The notes under the pieces: model-generated | What the model saw: the letters and a program-made list of their open reading frames with translations, nothing else | What the model was told of the DNA's origin: nothing | The model's database searches: none | Source: Deltaproteobacteria bacterium | Lineage (GTDB): Bacteria > Desulfobacterota > Desulfobacteria > Desulfobacterales > G020354645 | DNA length: 36,393 nt | Assembly: GCA_020354645.1 (NCBI GenBank) | Contig: CP070652.1 | Location: forward strand, 2,873,114-2,909,506 | Direction: 5' to 3' | Part shown: positions 7,818-17,596 of the stretch, piece after piece | Position numbering within the stretch: position 1 is the first letter of the stretch | How the letters are laid out: each line of letters starts with the position of its first letter | Program-made: the position numbers and the translations under genes

Positions 7818-10624
7818 CTAGGGATATGTCTCGATACGGTCCAATACCGTAAGGCAGCGATTGCATATTGTAGGATGCTCGGTACTCGTTCCCACAGATG
7901 GTTCATGAATCCAGCATCGCTCGCACTTTTCCCCGGCAGCCGGCTCTACCAGAATGTTCAATCCTTTTATTTCGGGGCTCTCGAAGGCCGCCTCAAGCTT
8001 TTTATCGTTCACCAGGGAAGCCCTGGAAACGATCAATATCGACCTGAGGTCATCACCATAAGGCAACAATTCTTTATAGAGATCCTGCGGGGCAGAAAAC
8101 ACTACCGCAGCATCCAGGGGATGCCCGATAAGCTTCTTGGCACGGGCCTCTTCAAGTGCTTTGGTAACTTCAGCCCGTATCGTCAGAAGCCGTTCCCACC
8201 GTTGAGACAGCCGGTCGTCTTTCCAGGCGGTATTGGCCTCGGGTAATGCAGCCAGGTGAATACTTTTTTCTTTTGCGCTTCGGTCGGGCATAAAATTCCA
8301 AATTTCTTCGGCCGTGAACGGCAGAATCGGCGCCATTAGCCTGGTGATGGTATCCAGTGTAAAGTGCATAACGGTCTGGGCACTTTTTCTTTCTAATGAT
8401 GTCGGCGCAGCCGTGTAAAGCCTGTCTTTAAGGACATCCAAGTAAAATGCAGAAAGATCCAGAACACAGTAATTGTAAAGACGGTGGTAAATAATATGAA
8501 ATTCATAGTCGTCATAAGCTTTTCGGAGTCTCTGCGTTAATTCCTGAAGTTTGTGCAAGGCAAATCGGTCAATTTCCAGCATTGACGCATAGGCCACCGC
8601 TTCTTTTTCGGGATCGAAGTCGAACAGATTGCCCAGCATGAATCTGCATGTATTTCTAATCCGACGGTAGGCATCGCTGAGTTGTTTCAAGATGTTTTCT
8701 GAGATGTGAATATCTTCTCGATAATCCGAGGCTGTTACCCAGAGGCGCAGAATTTCGGCGCCATATTTCTCGATGACTTCATTGGGTGCGATCACATTTC
8801 CAAGCAACTTGGACATCTTTCTGCCATCTGCATCCACTACAAACCCGTGGGTTAGGACAGATGTATAGGGCGCACTGTTCCGTGTTCCGGCAGCGGCTAG
8901 AAGTGAACTGTGAAACCAACCCCGGTGTTGATCACTGCCTTCCAAATAAAGATCAGCCGGCCATTTTAAATTGGGCCGCTGCTCAAGCACGGCTGCATGG
9001 CTGACACCGGAATCAAACCAGACGTCCAAAATATCATTCTCCTTCTTAAAGGATTGGTTGCCACATTTTTGGCAAACGGTATCTTTGGGAAGATATTGGC
9101 TGACGTCTTTTTCGAACCAAATATCCGCACCGTGTTTTTTGAACATGGTGTAAACATTTTCCATTATTTGCTGGTCCAACAAAGGGTCTCGCATTTCTCG
9201 CAATAAAACACCGTAATCGGGACTCCCCAAGCCCGCTGCCTGGAAACACACCAATCCGGTCGATTCTCGATCATACCATATATTCTTTCCCGACCCCAGT
9301 GCGGTATCCAGGTTACCTGATCAATGGCTTCAAGTGCCTTTTTCCTTAAGTTCGTCTTATCCATTGAAATAAACCATTGGGGAGTGGCCCGAAAAATTAC
9401 CGGGTTTTTGCAGCGCCAGCAATGGGGATAAGAATGTTCAATGTTTTCTTGCGCCACCAGGGCACCGATTTCTTCGAGTTTGGCGTTGATATTTTGGTTG
9501 GCATCAAATACAAACTGGCCTTCAAAGAAGCCGACCTCCTTCGTGAAGCGGCCTTGGTGATCAACCGGAGAATAAACATCCAGACCATATATCAGGCCGA
9601 TATCATAATCCTCGCGGCCGTGTCCGGGAGCGGTGTGCACACAACCGGTGCCGGCATCCAATGTCACATGGTTTCCCAGAATGATAAGGGATTCGCGATC
9701 ATAAAGCGGATGGAGGCTGCGCTTTCGCTCAAGGGTCTTTGGATCTATATCAGCAATGATTGAATACTCCGAGATCCCGAAAGATTGCATACAGATCTCA
9801 ACAAGTTCACGGGCCAGAATGAAAACCTCTCCTCCACCCACATCCACAGCGGCATAGGTAAAATCCGGATGAACAGCTACCGCCAGATTGGCTGGAATGG
9901 TCCAGGGGGTGGTTGTCCAAATCACGATAAATACTTTTTTGCCTGCAAGGGCCGGTAGTTCCTGGCTCAAGTCGTCTTTTAGCAGGAATTTCACGAAAAT
10001 CGAGGGTGAGGTTTCATCGTGGTATTCTATTTCTGCTTCGGCGAGTGCCGTTTGGCAGGTGTTGCACCAGTAAATCGGTTTTTTACTTCTAAACAAGCTC
10101 CCATCCAGCGCAAATTTCCCGCATTCACGAGCAATCGTGGCCTCGTATTCATAGTTCATCGTTAAATAAGGATCCTCCCAGTCGCCCATAACACCGAGTC
10201 GTTTGAACTCGTTGCGTTGAATATCAATAAACTTTTCGGCATACGCGCGGCACAGTTTGCGGACTTCGGCCAATGAAAGATCTTTCTTTTTGAGTCCAAG
10301 CTCTTTATCGACATTGTGTTCGATGGGCAGTCCGTGACAGTCCCAACCGGGCACATACACCGCATCGTAACCCACCATCTGACGCGAACGTACAATAATG
10401 TCCTTTAGAATCTTGTTGAGGGCTGTTCCAATATGAATATACCCGTTGGCATAGGGGGGGCCGTCATGCAGAATAAAAAGTTCTCTGCCTTTGGAGGCTT
10501 CTCTAATTTTTTGGTGCAACCGATTTTCTTCCCAAACTTTGAGCTGCTCAGGCTCGCGTTTTGCCAGGTTCGCCTTCATCGAAAATGGCGTTTCGGGAAG
10601 GTTGAGTGTTTTTTTATAATCCAT
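7818..10624 (-). CDS. ileS: Isoleucine--tRNA ligase, with a single-base frameshift in the window sequence
   Basis: IleS charges tRNA-Ile. The N-terminal part (10624 to about 9186) carries [10 protein letters not shown] at residues 57-66 (HIGH motif) and the WTTTPWTIP editing domain. The C-terminal part, read in another frame, carries KMSKL, the anticodon-binding domain and a C-terminal zinc site (CERCWIH...CNRC). The frames join at the CCC in GAGACCCTTTG (9184-9186). Adding one C restores [14 protein letters not shown] and gives 935 residues, the normal length. As written, the N-terminal frame stops at 9164. The start has a GGAGG ribosome binding site and the gene ends in TAG, with TGA four codons later. 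A base missed in sequencing, or a real mutation, fits better than recoding. Confidence 0.93.
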
Positions 10625-10808
10625 TAAATCCTCCGTGATCGGATATTTGCTTAAATCAGGAATGCTTACTCATAAATCAATTTTGTGTCAAGGAAATAGA
10701 TTGTGGCAGGCTTTTGTTAAAAGAACCGGCTCGTAGAATTGCGACAAATCGATGGGTTTTGAAATGATGAATCTCTTGATGACATCGGTTAAAAGATTCT
10801 CTTTTTAA

Positions 10809-12194
10809 TCAGTTTTTTTCCGGTGTCATGACCATGGAACCAACGGCAAGATACGTGTATTCTTTTTTAACCAAATCTTCATAATCCGGAATCATTCGCC
10901 GCCCATCCATTATCAGATATGGCGGTTTGACCAACTCTTCGATTGTGCGGGAAATACCGCGAAACTCCTCCCAATCGGTAGATATAAAAATCGCATCGGA
11001 TCCTTTAATCGCCTCTTTGGCCGAATCGTAATAATGAATTTTTTCAAAAAGAATGTTTTTGGATGGATCAAACACATCTCTGGCAGTTTCATTGGCCAAG
11101 GGATCGTAGGCTTGAATTTTTGAAACCCCTTTGCCGAGCAATGATTCGATGACCTTGATTGAAGAGGAATCCCGCATATCATTGGTGTGTTTCTTGAAAG
11201 CCAAGCCTAACACGGCAATTGTTTTATTGTTAAATTTAAAACCGGCCTCGGTAATTGCTCTATCGATAAGATAGACTTTTTGATATTCGTTGACTTCATA
11301 AGAAGCCTCCAGCATCTTGGTGCTGACATTCACGCTCCTTAGCTGATAAATCAAGGACGCAATATCTTTACCAAAACAGCTGCCGCCCGCCCCATTGCTG
11401 ACAAAAGATCCCCAGGTGCTGATTCTCTCATCGGCGGTGACTCCGAGCCGCAGATCATCAATTTTGATATTCGGAAGTTTTTCACCGATCTTTGCACCGA
11501 CACCATTCCAGAAGGAAATGTATGTTAAAAGCATCGTATTGGCCACATACTTTATCGCTTCGGCAGTTTCCGGAGTTGTCTCTATATATTTTATTCTTAC
11601 GTGATGAACAAATTGAGAGTAGACCCTGCGAAGAATGTTAAAATCTTGCTCTTCATCGGCCCCGACTACCACCCGATCGGGTCTTCGAGCCTGGAGAACG
11701 GCACTTCCTTCTGCTAAAAACTCCGGATTGGAGGCAACTCCAAAATTAGCAACGTCTTGGGCCTTCATGATATTTTGAAGGTGACGGCCCGTTCCAATCG
11801 GTACGGTGCTCTTGTTGATAAAAACAACCCTTCGCTTGTCCTTTCGCCTGGCAGATAACTCGGCGATATGTTGCGCTGCTGCATCGTAAAAAGTGAGGTT
11901 GGTGGATCCATCCAGATTAGGTGGTGTGGGCAGGCACATAAACACGGCATCTGCACCCTCAATAATCGACTCCAACTCGGTGGAGAAAAAAAGATACCGG
12001 CCGAGTGTTTCTCTGATAATGTTGGCCAAACCCGGTTCGTTTACATATTTCTCGATCTTCTCTGCTTGTCCGGTCGAAAAAGCCTTAATTTTGTCTAGAT
12101 CACTGTCATAAGCATAAACCTCGTGACCATACTCAGAACATACGGCGGCATGTACCAGCCCGACGTAACCGGTACCCAAAACGATTATCTTCAT
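10809..12194 (-). CDS. ugd: UDP-glucose 6-dehydrogenase
   Basis: The enzyme oxidises UDP-glucose to UDP-glucuronate with two NAD+, supplying precursors for surface polysaccharide. The 461-residue protein shows the N-terminal Rossmann motif GTGYVG (7-12), INKSTVPIGTG (126-136), NPEFLAEGSA (156-165), the catalytic Cys273 in GAGGSCFGKD, and a second Rossmann domain (AVLGLAFKKHTNDMRDS) in the C-terminal third. This is the TuaD/Ugd type rather than the mannuronate or N-acetyl variants, though the exact sugar cannot be proven from motifs. It lies about 180 bases upstream of ileS on the same strand and seems separately transcribed. No polysaccharide genes adjoin it. Confidence 0.9.
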   Translation of the reverse strand: MKIIVLGTGYVGLVHAAVCSEYGHEVYAYDSDLDKIKAFSTGQAEKIEKYVNEPGLANIIRETLGRYLFFSTELESIIEGADAVFMCLPTPPNLDGSTNLTFYDAAAQHIAELSARRKDKRRVVFINKSTVPIGTGRHLQNIMKAQDVANFGVASNPEFLAEGSAVLQARRPDRVVVGADEEQDFNILRRVYSQFVHHVRIKYIETTPETAEAIKYVANTMLLTYISFWNGVGAKIGEKLPNIKIDDLRLGVTADERISTWGSFVSNGAGGSCFGKDIASLIYQLRSVNVSTKMLEASYEVNEYQKVYLIDRAITEAGFKFNNKTIAVLGLAFKKHTNDMRDSSSIKVIESLLGKGVSKIQAYDPLANETARDVFDPSKNILFEKIHYYDSAKEAIKGSDAIFISTDWEEFRGISRTIEELVKPPYLIMDGRRMIPDYEDLVKKEYTYLAVGSMVMTPEKN

Positions 12195-12252
12195 AAAACC
12201 CTCATGCTAATTTTTGTTCCGATTTTTATCATTGACAAACAATCGCAGGTTG

Positions 12253-12762
12253 CTAATCGAATATTCCCAGACCTTTAAGGGCCTCATGGATACCGAGTAT
12301 TTTTACTCTCAATCTTAAAAACTCTGAAATTGTGGGTTGATAGGTCTTAACTTTAAGGTACATTTTGGTCTCACTGGGCGTACGTTTTCCTTTTTTATTG
12401 TTGCAGGGTTTACAGGCTGCCACACAATTTTCAAAGTTGGTTTCCCCCCCTCTCGATTTGGGTATGATGTGGTCAATCGTTAAACGTTCGGTTTTCACGC
12501 TGCAGTAAGCGCACCGGTAGCCGTCCCTTACGAAGAGATTCTTTTTGCTGAAAGGAACTTTGGTTCGGTAAATAGTTCTGATGAATTTGATCAGCTTCAT
12601 AACGGCAGGGATTTTCATAATCAGGCCCTCACCGGTCCGGACAATTTTTTCAGAATATCTCAGAACTTCAACCTTTTGTTTTGCCAGCAGGCACATCGCT
12701 CGCTTCCAATCTACTACATTCAGAAAAGAATAGTCTGCATTCAGCAAAACACACGATGTCAT
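12253..12762 (-). CDS. HNH endonuclease family protein
   Basis: The 169-residue protein has an N-terminal helical domain and an HNH nuclease domain at about residues 78-128. Visible elements are CAYC (84-87), the catalytic IDHIIPKSRGG (D97/H98), FENCV and CKPCN (117-121), so the zinc-binding beta-beta-alpha fold is complete. Free-standing HNH proteins of this kind are common in deltaproteobacteria, and their role (DNA repair, restriction-like cleavage or a mobile origin) is not settled. It ends in TAG, with an in-frame TGA after seven more codons. It is not linked to a methylase or to phage genes here. Confidence 0.85.
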   Translation of the reverse strand: MTSCVLLNADYSFLNVVDWKRAMCLLAKQKVEVLRYSEKIVRTGEGLIMKIPAVMKLIKFIRTIYRTKVPFSKKNLFVRDGYRCAYCSVKTERLTIDHIIPKSRGGETNFENCVAACKPCNNKKGKRTPSETKMYLKVKTYQPTISEFLRLRVKILGIHEALKGLGIFD

Positions 12763-12863
12763 ACCCTTCCCCCTTTTCGAAAACGCATACCGAGTGTTTC
12801 CTTATTGCCTTAATTGAGCGAAAGTCGAGGATGCGTTAGATCCGCGGCGTCGAGGGCGAAGCC

Positions 12864-12881
12864 GTCCCGCCGGAGCGGGAC
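12864..12881. repeat. Perfect GC-rich hairpin
   Basis: GTCCCGC and GCGGGAC flank a CGGA loop inside a GC-rich block. Further CTTCGCC and GGGAC elements nearby (12899-12923) make the block look like a scattered palindromic repeat element. Confidence 0.65.
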
Positions 12882-12986
12882 TGCGAGCCCTTGATCCGAC
12901 TTCGCCAAGGCTTCGCCGGGACACGCAACAAAGACACCGCAGGATTCAAGCCGAAGGCTATGGCATATCCTCGGCTTTCCCAACGG

Positions 12987-13128
12987 GTAAACAAAATGAA
13001 GATCAAATCCATAATCAATAACTTATCTAGGTGCGTATTTTTACCAGTGGATTTGATTCCACGCTATCGATTGAAGTCCTTAATTTTGCCCGGTCTTCTT
13101 CATTTTGTTTACGATCAATTGAGGACTT
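12987..13128. repeat. Nested and competing inverted repeats (candidate structured RNA or MITE-like element)
   Basis: A perfect 16-base pair of arms (12987-13002 with 13097-13112) encloses a 10-base pair (13002-13011 with 13048-13057). A third pair of 12 bases with one mismatch (13074-13085 with 13117-13128) competes with the outer stem. No protein frame explains this symmetry. Confidence 0.65.
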
Positions 13129-13440
13129 AGCGAACGGCGCCTTATCAACCGTTAGCGGTGATTACCACAAGACTATTGATATTATAAACTCGGGTAAAAA
13201 TCAAATTAATTGTGAATAAATATTGCATCTTACGGCGATATTCCATTTACAACAAATACAGCAACTTTAGGGATTCGGGCTACGGATAAATCATCGGAAA
13301 ATTTTTACCCAATCAGTAAACGACCATTTAAGCCGCTACCCGGCGCTTAAACTGTTCTTTTGCAATAACTCAAATAATCTTACACAATCGATTGATACGC
13401 TAAATCCCTTTAATTACCAAGGGTTTAAATTCTTTCTTTC

Positions 13441-13469
13441 TTGACGGACCCCCGGCAATTTTATATACT
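13441..13469 (+). promoter_or_regulatory. Sigma-70-type promoter upstream of DUF1566 gene
   Basis: TTGACG (13441-13446), a 17-base spacer and TATACT (13464-13469) are each one mismatch from consensus. Transcription would start near 13476, leaving a leader of about 170 bases before ATG 13647. Confidence 0.65.
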
Positions 13470-13646
13470 TTTTTTAACCAGACAACCTTTTTAGCCGAGT
13501 TATTAGCGTCATCGTGTGCGGTGTTGATTTGGTTCTCTGGCCGGTTGGCTTGGAATTATTTCATTCATACGGTACTTCACAAATCGAATTCGCTGCCATT
13601 TGCTAAACAGGCCAGTTGATAGCAGCATCCGGGGAAAATTATCGAC

Positions 13647-14138
13647 ATGTACAAACCGGCATTTTTTTTCATTGTCTTTGTTCTACTAAGCATATACGGC
13701 ATTGATTACAGTAAAACGGCTGTGGCGGGTCCCCGCTTTACCGATAACGGCGACGGCACCGTAACCGATCACAAATTAGGGTTGATGTGGGCAAAGTCCG
13801 ATAATCAGGGGAACATTGAGTGGAAGCAGGCTGAGCAATGGGCCAAATACCATTTTGCAAAAACCATAAAATCAAAATACACCAACTGGCGTCTTCCGAC
13901 AATTGAAGAATTGAGAAGCTTATATGTCAACAGAATAAAATACAAAGGATATATCACCGACTGCGGACTTTTGGTTAAAATCGTTCCGGAAATAAAATTG
14001 AGTTGTATTTTGCTGTGGTCTTCAGAAACAGCTCTGGGGGCACACTTGGCTTTCAATTTCAACATCGGGGATTCCTTCACCGTGCCAACCTATGATACCA
14101 GTGGATGCCGGGTTCTATCTGTGCGTTCACTGAAGTAA
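13647..14138 (+). CDS. Secreted DUF1566 (Lcl C-terminal-like) protein
   Basis: The 163-residue protein has a signal peptide (hydrophobic residues 6-18, cleavage probably after about residue 27, TAVAG). The mature part is a single DUF1566 domain with its usual landmarks: RFTDNGDGTVTDHKLGLMWAK at the start, then W-AEQWA, NWRLPTIEELRSL and a C-terminal CRVLSVR. These domains share a lectin-like fold and occur on many secreted deltaproteobacterial proteins, but no activity is established for them. It is a single gene with its own promoter. Two cysteines in the mature part could form a disulfide. Confidence 0.85.
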   Translation: MYKPAFFFIVFVLLSIYGIDYSKTAVAGPRFTDNGDGTVTDHKLGLMWAKSDNQGNIEWKQAEQWAKYHFAKTIKSKYTNWRLPTIEELRSLYVNRIKYKGYITDCGLLVKIVPEIKLSCILLWSSETALGAHLAFNFNIGDSFTVPTYDTSGCRVLSVRSLK

Positions 14139-14357
14139 ATACTCTTCAAGGCACTTTACCGCGGTTTCCTGGACCAGGCATAATTTTTAAAACAACACGA
14201 CATGCTTTTATCCGCCCCTATTCAATTAATGCACAAAATTACATGGGTTGAAAATTATCGAAAGCCTCCGTATTTTTTAGAAAAACTTTTTATTCAGTGG
14301 TCAAAATCCTTGTTATGGATTTAGGCGGCAATACAACCCCTTTATCGAGGAGACCCC

Positions 14358-14579
14358 ATGAAATATTTTGTAAAACATTTTGATGAAGGTTATCAGGTAT
14401 TTGAAAAAGACGGCGATTCTGAGATTTTGATTGCTTCTTTTCATAAAGGGCCAAAGACCCGCACCGGTGAAAAATCACTGTCGCAACAACGGGCAGAGGA
14501 ATACTGTGACTCCCTTAATCAAAAAGATATCGGTGATGAATTTGTTTTAGATGTCGAAGACGAGCAAGATGATAATTAA
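14358..14579 (+). CDS. Small acidic hypothetical protein (73 aa) upstream of fxsA
   Basis: A GAGGAG ribosome binding site lies seven bases before ATG 14358. The protein is soluble, with a beta-rich first half (KYFVKHFDEGYQVFEK) and a very acidic C-terminus (DVEDEQDDN). It is 30 bases upstream of fxsA on the same strand and probably co-transcribed. I do not recognise a family. Confidence 0.7.
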   Translation: MKYFVKHFDEGYQVFEKDGDSEILIASFHKGPKTRTGEKSLSQQRAEEYCDSLNQKDIGDEFVLDVEDEQDDN

Positions 14580-14609
14580 ATTCGAAAAGCGCAAGGAGGC
14601 TCGGTTTTA

Positions 14610-15005
14610 ATGTTACTCAAGCTTTTTCTTGCATTCACCATAATACCGGTTGTTGAAATCTACCTGCTCATCGAGGTCGGAACCGTCATTGGCGCCCTTA
14701 ACACCGTTATTTTAGTAGTCGCTACCGGATTTGCCGGAGCTTATCTGGCCCGGCTCCAGGGTATGCAAACCATGATACGAGTCAGATCCAGCCTGCAACA
14801 GGGAATAATGCCCACTGAAGAACTTCTGGACGCAGTGTTAATTTTCGTAGCAGGAATTGTCCTGCTTACCCCGGGTTTTATAACCGATACGGCCGGACTG
14901 CTCCTCCTTATTCCCGAAACTCGCCGCCATTTTAAGCGCTTTTTAAGATTAAAACTCGACCGGTGGATTCAAAAGCAAAACATTCACATTCAGAGAAAAT
15001 TCTAA
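14610..15005 (+). CDS. fxsA: FxsA family membrane protein
   Basis: The 131-residue inner-membrane protein has three to four hydrophobic segments: FLAFTIIPVVEIYLLIEVG at the start, a second from about 28 to 46, and LIFVAGIVLLTPGFITDTAGLLLLIP (about 76-101), whose PGFITD is the family hallmark. In E. coli, FxsA overexpression relieves F exclusion of phage T7; its normal role is unclear. The C-terminal tail is basic and cytoplasmic. An AGGAGG site precedes ATG 14610, and the stop is 15 bases before the alpha/beta hydrolase, so the three small genes likely form an operon. Confidence 0.9.
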   Translation: MLLKLFLAFTIIPVVEIYLLIEVGTVIGALNTVILVVATGFAGAYLARLQGMQTMIRVRSSLQQGIMPTEELLDAVLIFVAGIVLLTPGFITDTAGLLLLIPETRRHFKRFLRLKLDRWIQKQNIHIQRKF

Positions 15006-15020
15006 CTTAGAGATATTGTC

Positions 15021-15833
15021 ATGACATCTGATTCAAAAACTGATTATTCTGTACTGGATCGCCCCGAGGTTTTGATGTTCCTGTTCCATCCCAGGCCCGA
15101 GTCGAATAGATCCAACGTCCAGCATTCTGCCCAAAATGTGATGATACCGGTTGAATCGGGGGTGGAAATTGGGACACGGTTTCACATGACGGCAGAGACC
15201 GGACCGAATATTTTGTTCTTCCATGGGAACGGCGAAATTGTCGCCGACTATGATGACTTGGGACCTGCTTATAACCAAATGGGTATCAATTTTTTGGCCG
15301 CAGACTACAGGGGGTATGGACGCTCATCTGGTCAGCCGACTGTTGGCGCCATGATGAAAGATTGCCACGCCATCTTTTCATTTGTCAAAAAGTGGTTATT
15401 GGAAAAAAATTACACAGGTTCGTTGGTTGTGATGGGTCGCTCTTTGGGGAGTGCATCTGTACTTGAACTTGTCGACAACTATAAAAACGAAATTGATGGC
15501 TTAATAATTGAAAGCGGATTCGCTTATGCCACACCGCTATTGCAGCTGTTGGGCATCAGCCCCGAAGCCCTTGGATTCAAAGAAGAAACAGGATTCCGCA
15601 ACATCGACAAAATCCGAGACTTCGATAAACCGACGCTGATCATTCATGCCGAACTGGACCACATCATACCCTATTCGGAAGGAGTGGCTCTCTATAACGC
15701 TTGCGCAGCATCGGATAAGACTTTATTAAAAATCCCGGGGGCAAACCACAATGACATCTTCATGCGCGGTTTTGGGGAATACCTGACTGCAGTGAAAACG
15801 CTGGCAACCAAGCTGATTCCTGACGCTGCCTGA
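15021..15833 (+). CDS. Alpha/beta hydrolase (ABHD13/17-like)
   Basis: This 270-residue serine hydrolase has a complete catalytic triad: Ser141 in GRSLGS, Asp213 in AELDHIIP and His243 in GANHND. The oxyanion strand is NILFFHGN (63-70), and DYRGYGRSSG (95-104) is typical of the BEM46/ABHD13/17 group. No signal peptide is present, so it is probably cytoplasmic. Substrates for this group range from acyl esters to thioesters and cannot be predicted here. It follows fxsA by 15 bases. Confidence 0.85.
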   Translation: MTSDSKTDYSVLDRPEVLMFLFHPRPESNRSNVQHSAQNVMIPVESGVEIGTRFHMTAETGPNILFFHGNGEIVADYDDLGPAYNQMGINFLAADYRGYGRSSGQPTVGAMMKDCHAIFSFVKKWLLEKNYTGSLVVMGRSLGSASVLELVDNYKNEIDGLIIESGFAYATPLLQLLGISPEALGFKEETGFRNIDKIRDFDKPTLIIHAELDHIIPYSEGVALYNACAASDKTLLKIPGANHNDIFMRGFGEYLTAVKTLATKLIPDAA

Positions 15834-15954
15834 ACATTACTGCGAGCGTATGACTAAAGGAGGTTTTGAAACCAGTTCAAAACAAAAAATTGCCGGGGTG
15901 GTGCAGATTGGGCAACATTAGGGCAAGGTAAAGGTAATACTGCCGTGCTGGCAT

Positions 15955-16869
15955 CTAAAGTTTTTTGCCTCCCAAAAATTTCAAATAGCCACCCCGTCTG
16001 AGCAAACTTCGAAGACTTTTATCCCTGTTTTTCAAAATATATTTCAGATAAACAATATTCTTTTCGATTGCATCAGCATATAAATCGCTGTCTATATTCC
16101 AACGGTTTTTAAAGTGATCAATAGCGAAACGATTTACTCCTCCGAGTTCCTCGTCAAACCTTTTGCGGGTCTCAACATAAAAGTCCGGGGTCTTTTCAAA
16201 CACATCCATCACACTGGAATACGACTCGATCTTGGCTTCCTTGAACTCGTGGTACAAAAAGGGTAATTTCTCCAGATATGTGCGGTCGGCCATCTGCCCC
16301 AGAAGGTCTGCCGTGCCCATGATTTTACCAAACAGTTCTGTCTCGGGGGAATTAAATTGAATTTGACTGATTTCGGTTCTAAATCCCGTACAACGAAGGA
16401 CGTCGCGACAGTCATAAAAAATTTCTTTTGAAAAGTTATTCTTTTCGAGATAATTCTCCATAAAATCAATGCTGCGGTCAATATGGACCAACGTGTATTT
16501 TCCACCGCTCCGCGAGTCATCCTCCAGTGTTAGAATATATCCCGTATCGTGCAACAACGAACTAATGATCGTTAAGGTGACACCCTCCTGGCTTATGGTT
16601 TCATCCCGAATACTGGCGCCATGAATCAATCTGATTGCCGCCAGCATGGCATCAGTGGTGTGCTTAAGGTCATGGTATCCGGTTATACACTCCTGGTACC
16701 CAGGATATTTACCTCTGAAGAGTCTCAGAGTGTCTTCAAACACCCGGTCTACGGGCTTGAAATCAAATTCGCTGAACATCATGGAAACGATGGTTTTTAC
16801 CTCATCATAAACATGCTGAGGATTGTCCATATCAACCAGTTTTGAAAGTTGCGTATTGGGAGGTTTCAT
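15955..16869 (-). CDS. HD-domain phosphohydrolase
   Basis: The 304-residue protein has a metal-dependent HD domain: YHDLKHT (about 65-71), then LLHDTGY (about 106-112) with the HD dyad, a following His in HIDRSIDFM, and GTADLLGQMADR with another Asp. The arrangement resembles class I nucleotide phosphodiesterases and HD-GYP relatives, but the GYP motif is missing. It may hydrolyse a cyclic nucleotide or nucleotide. No sensor or membrane domain is attached. It ends in TAG with no second in-frame stop for 26 codons, so any amber readthrough would add a tail. It is transcribed convergently with the alpha/beta hydrolase. Confidence 0.82.
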   Translation of the reverse strand: MKPPNTQLSKLVDMDNPQHVYDEVKTIVSMMFSEFDFKPVDRVFEDTLRLFRGKYPGYQECITGYHDLKHTTDAMLAAIRLIHGASIRDETISQEGVTLTIISSLLHDTGYILTLEDDSRSGGKYTLVHIDRSIDFMENYLEKNNFSKEIFYDCRDVLRCTGFRTEISQIQFNSPETELFGKIMGTADLLGQMADRTYLEKLPFLYHEFKEAKIESYSSVMDVFEKTPDFYVETRKRFDEELGGVNRFAIDHFKNRWNIDSDLYADAIEKNIVYLKYILKNRDKSLRSLLRRGGYLKFLGGKKL

Positions 16870-17243
16870 ATTTCACCCTGTGGGATGTATCGGACGGCTG
16901 AATCCCGTGCCGATTGATGAAGTTCCATTGTCCTAATTGATCATAACATTTTTACCTTATCAATATACTTTTGATTTCTCAAGTTTTCGAATAAAATTTC
17001 AGGTAGCTTGCCTTAAAGAAATGGTGGAGCTTGCAGGATAGCGAACCGGTCAACTTGACCGGCGGCGATTTTTCTCTTATGCTCGCAGGCGATTGAGGAT
17101 TAAGGTGATAGTTTTTTCGACGGCTTTATAACCGCTTGACCGGCAAACGGGCAATACCGGCCAAACCGCAATCATTTTTTCATTGGGACAATACAAAAAA
17201 GATACCGAACGTATCTGTTGACATTCATTAAGGAATTAAAGGC
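16870..17243. other. Divergent intergenic region with repeat R3
   Basis: This 374-base gap between divergent genes should hold promoters for both. It contains repeat copy R3 (17003-17063) and, at 17140-17170, CCGG-rich pieces (CTTGACCGGC, AATACCGGCC) that echo the R3 tail. No gene is visible. Confidence 0.5.
17003..17063 (+). repeat. Hairpin repeat with AGCGAACCGGTC tail, copy R3
   Basis: A decayed hairpin (AGCTTGCC...GGTGGAGCTTGC) is followed by AGGATAGCGAACCGGTC, which closely matches the minus-strand copy at 30018-30063. The tail here extends into a perfect 17-base palindrome, CCGGTCAA-C-TTGACCGG (17046-17062). Confidence 0.7.
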
Positions 17244-17501
17244 ATGGCACAGCATACCCATAATTTTGTTGAAAATTACACCGGTCTGGTGGGATTCGGT
17301 TTAAACCGCGATATAGATGAAAACACGGTTATTTATTATCTGCAGAAATTTTCGGACGACACACTTTTAAAACAGTTGATAACAAGGCTGTCTGATGAGG
17401 AGCTCGATGAAATTTTTTCCTTGATTACCCGTCTGATGAATAAACATCTAACCGAAACCGAGTATCATAAACTGTTCCTGAAAGACAACCATCCAAAATG
17501 A
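17244..17501 (+). CDS. Small hypothetical protein (85 aa) upstream of M29 peptidase
   Basis: The protein is soluble and helical, with DIDENTVIYYLQKFSD and LSDEELDEIFSLITRLM suggesting a compact helical domain. A purine-rich AAGGAAT site precedes ATG 17244. It lies 95 bases upstream of the aminopeptidase in the same direction. I do not recognise a domain. The composition is that of a real folded protein, with no repeats or low complexity. Confidence 0.7.
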   Translation: MAQHTHNFVENYTGLVGFGLNRDIDENTVIYYLQKFSDDTLLKQLITRLSDEELDEIFSLITRLMNKHLTETEYHKLFLKDNHPK

Positions 17502-17596
17502 TAACCCTAACGTGCATGAAGCACATAAGGAGTCAATTCATTGTTTTCGCCGGATCCTATGTGCGCTGTGCTGAGATAAAAATCGGAAGGTGAGAT

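Larger units (their letters stand above)
12763..13646. other. Long noncoding region with palindromes and nested inverted repeats
   Basis: No convincing gene lies in these 884 bases. The first part (12838-12925) is GC-rich and palindromic. The next part (12987-13128) has several overlapping inverted repeats. From about 13140 to 13440 the DNA is AT-rich without clear structure. A strong sigma-70-type promoter follows at 13441, with a leader of about 170 bases to the DUF1566 gene. Base composition changes sharply at about 12925. Confidence 0.6.

Noticed and set aside
7509..8246. 245-codon plus-strand frame
   Set aside because: It is antisense to lspA and ileS, and the translation is not protein-like (frequent Arg, Pro and Leu without motifs).
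9164..9254. Programmed -1 ribosomal frameshift in ileS
   Set aside because: No X XXY YYZ slippery heptamer is in the zero frame (GAG ACC CTT TGT), and an intact frame is restored by one extra C.
12836..13130. Short frames on both strands in the repeat region
   Set aside because: They arise from palindromic repeats; start signals and domain features are missing.
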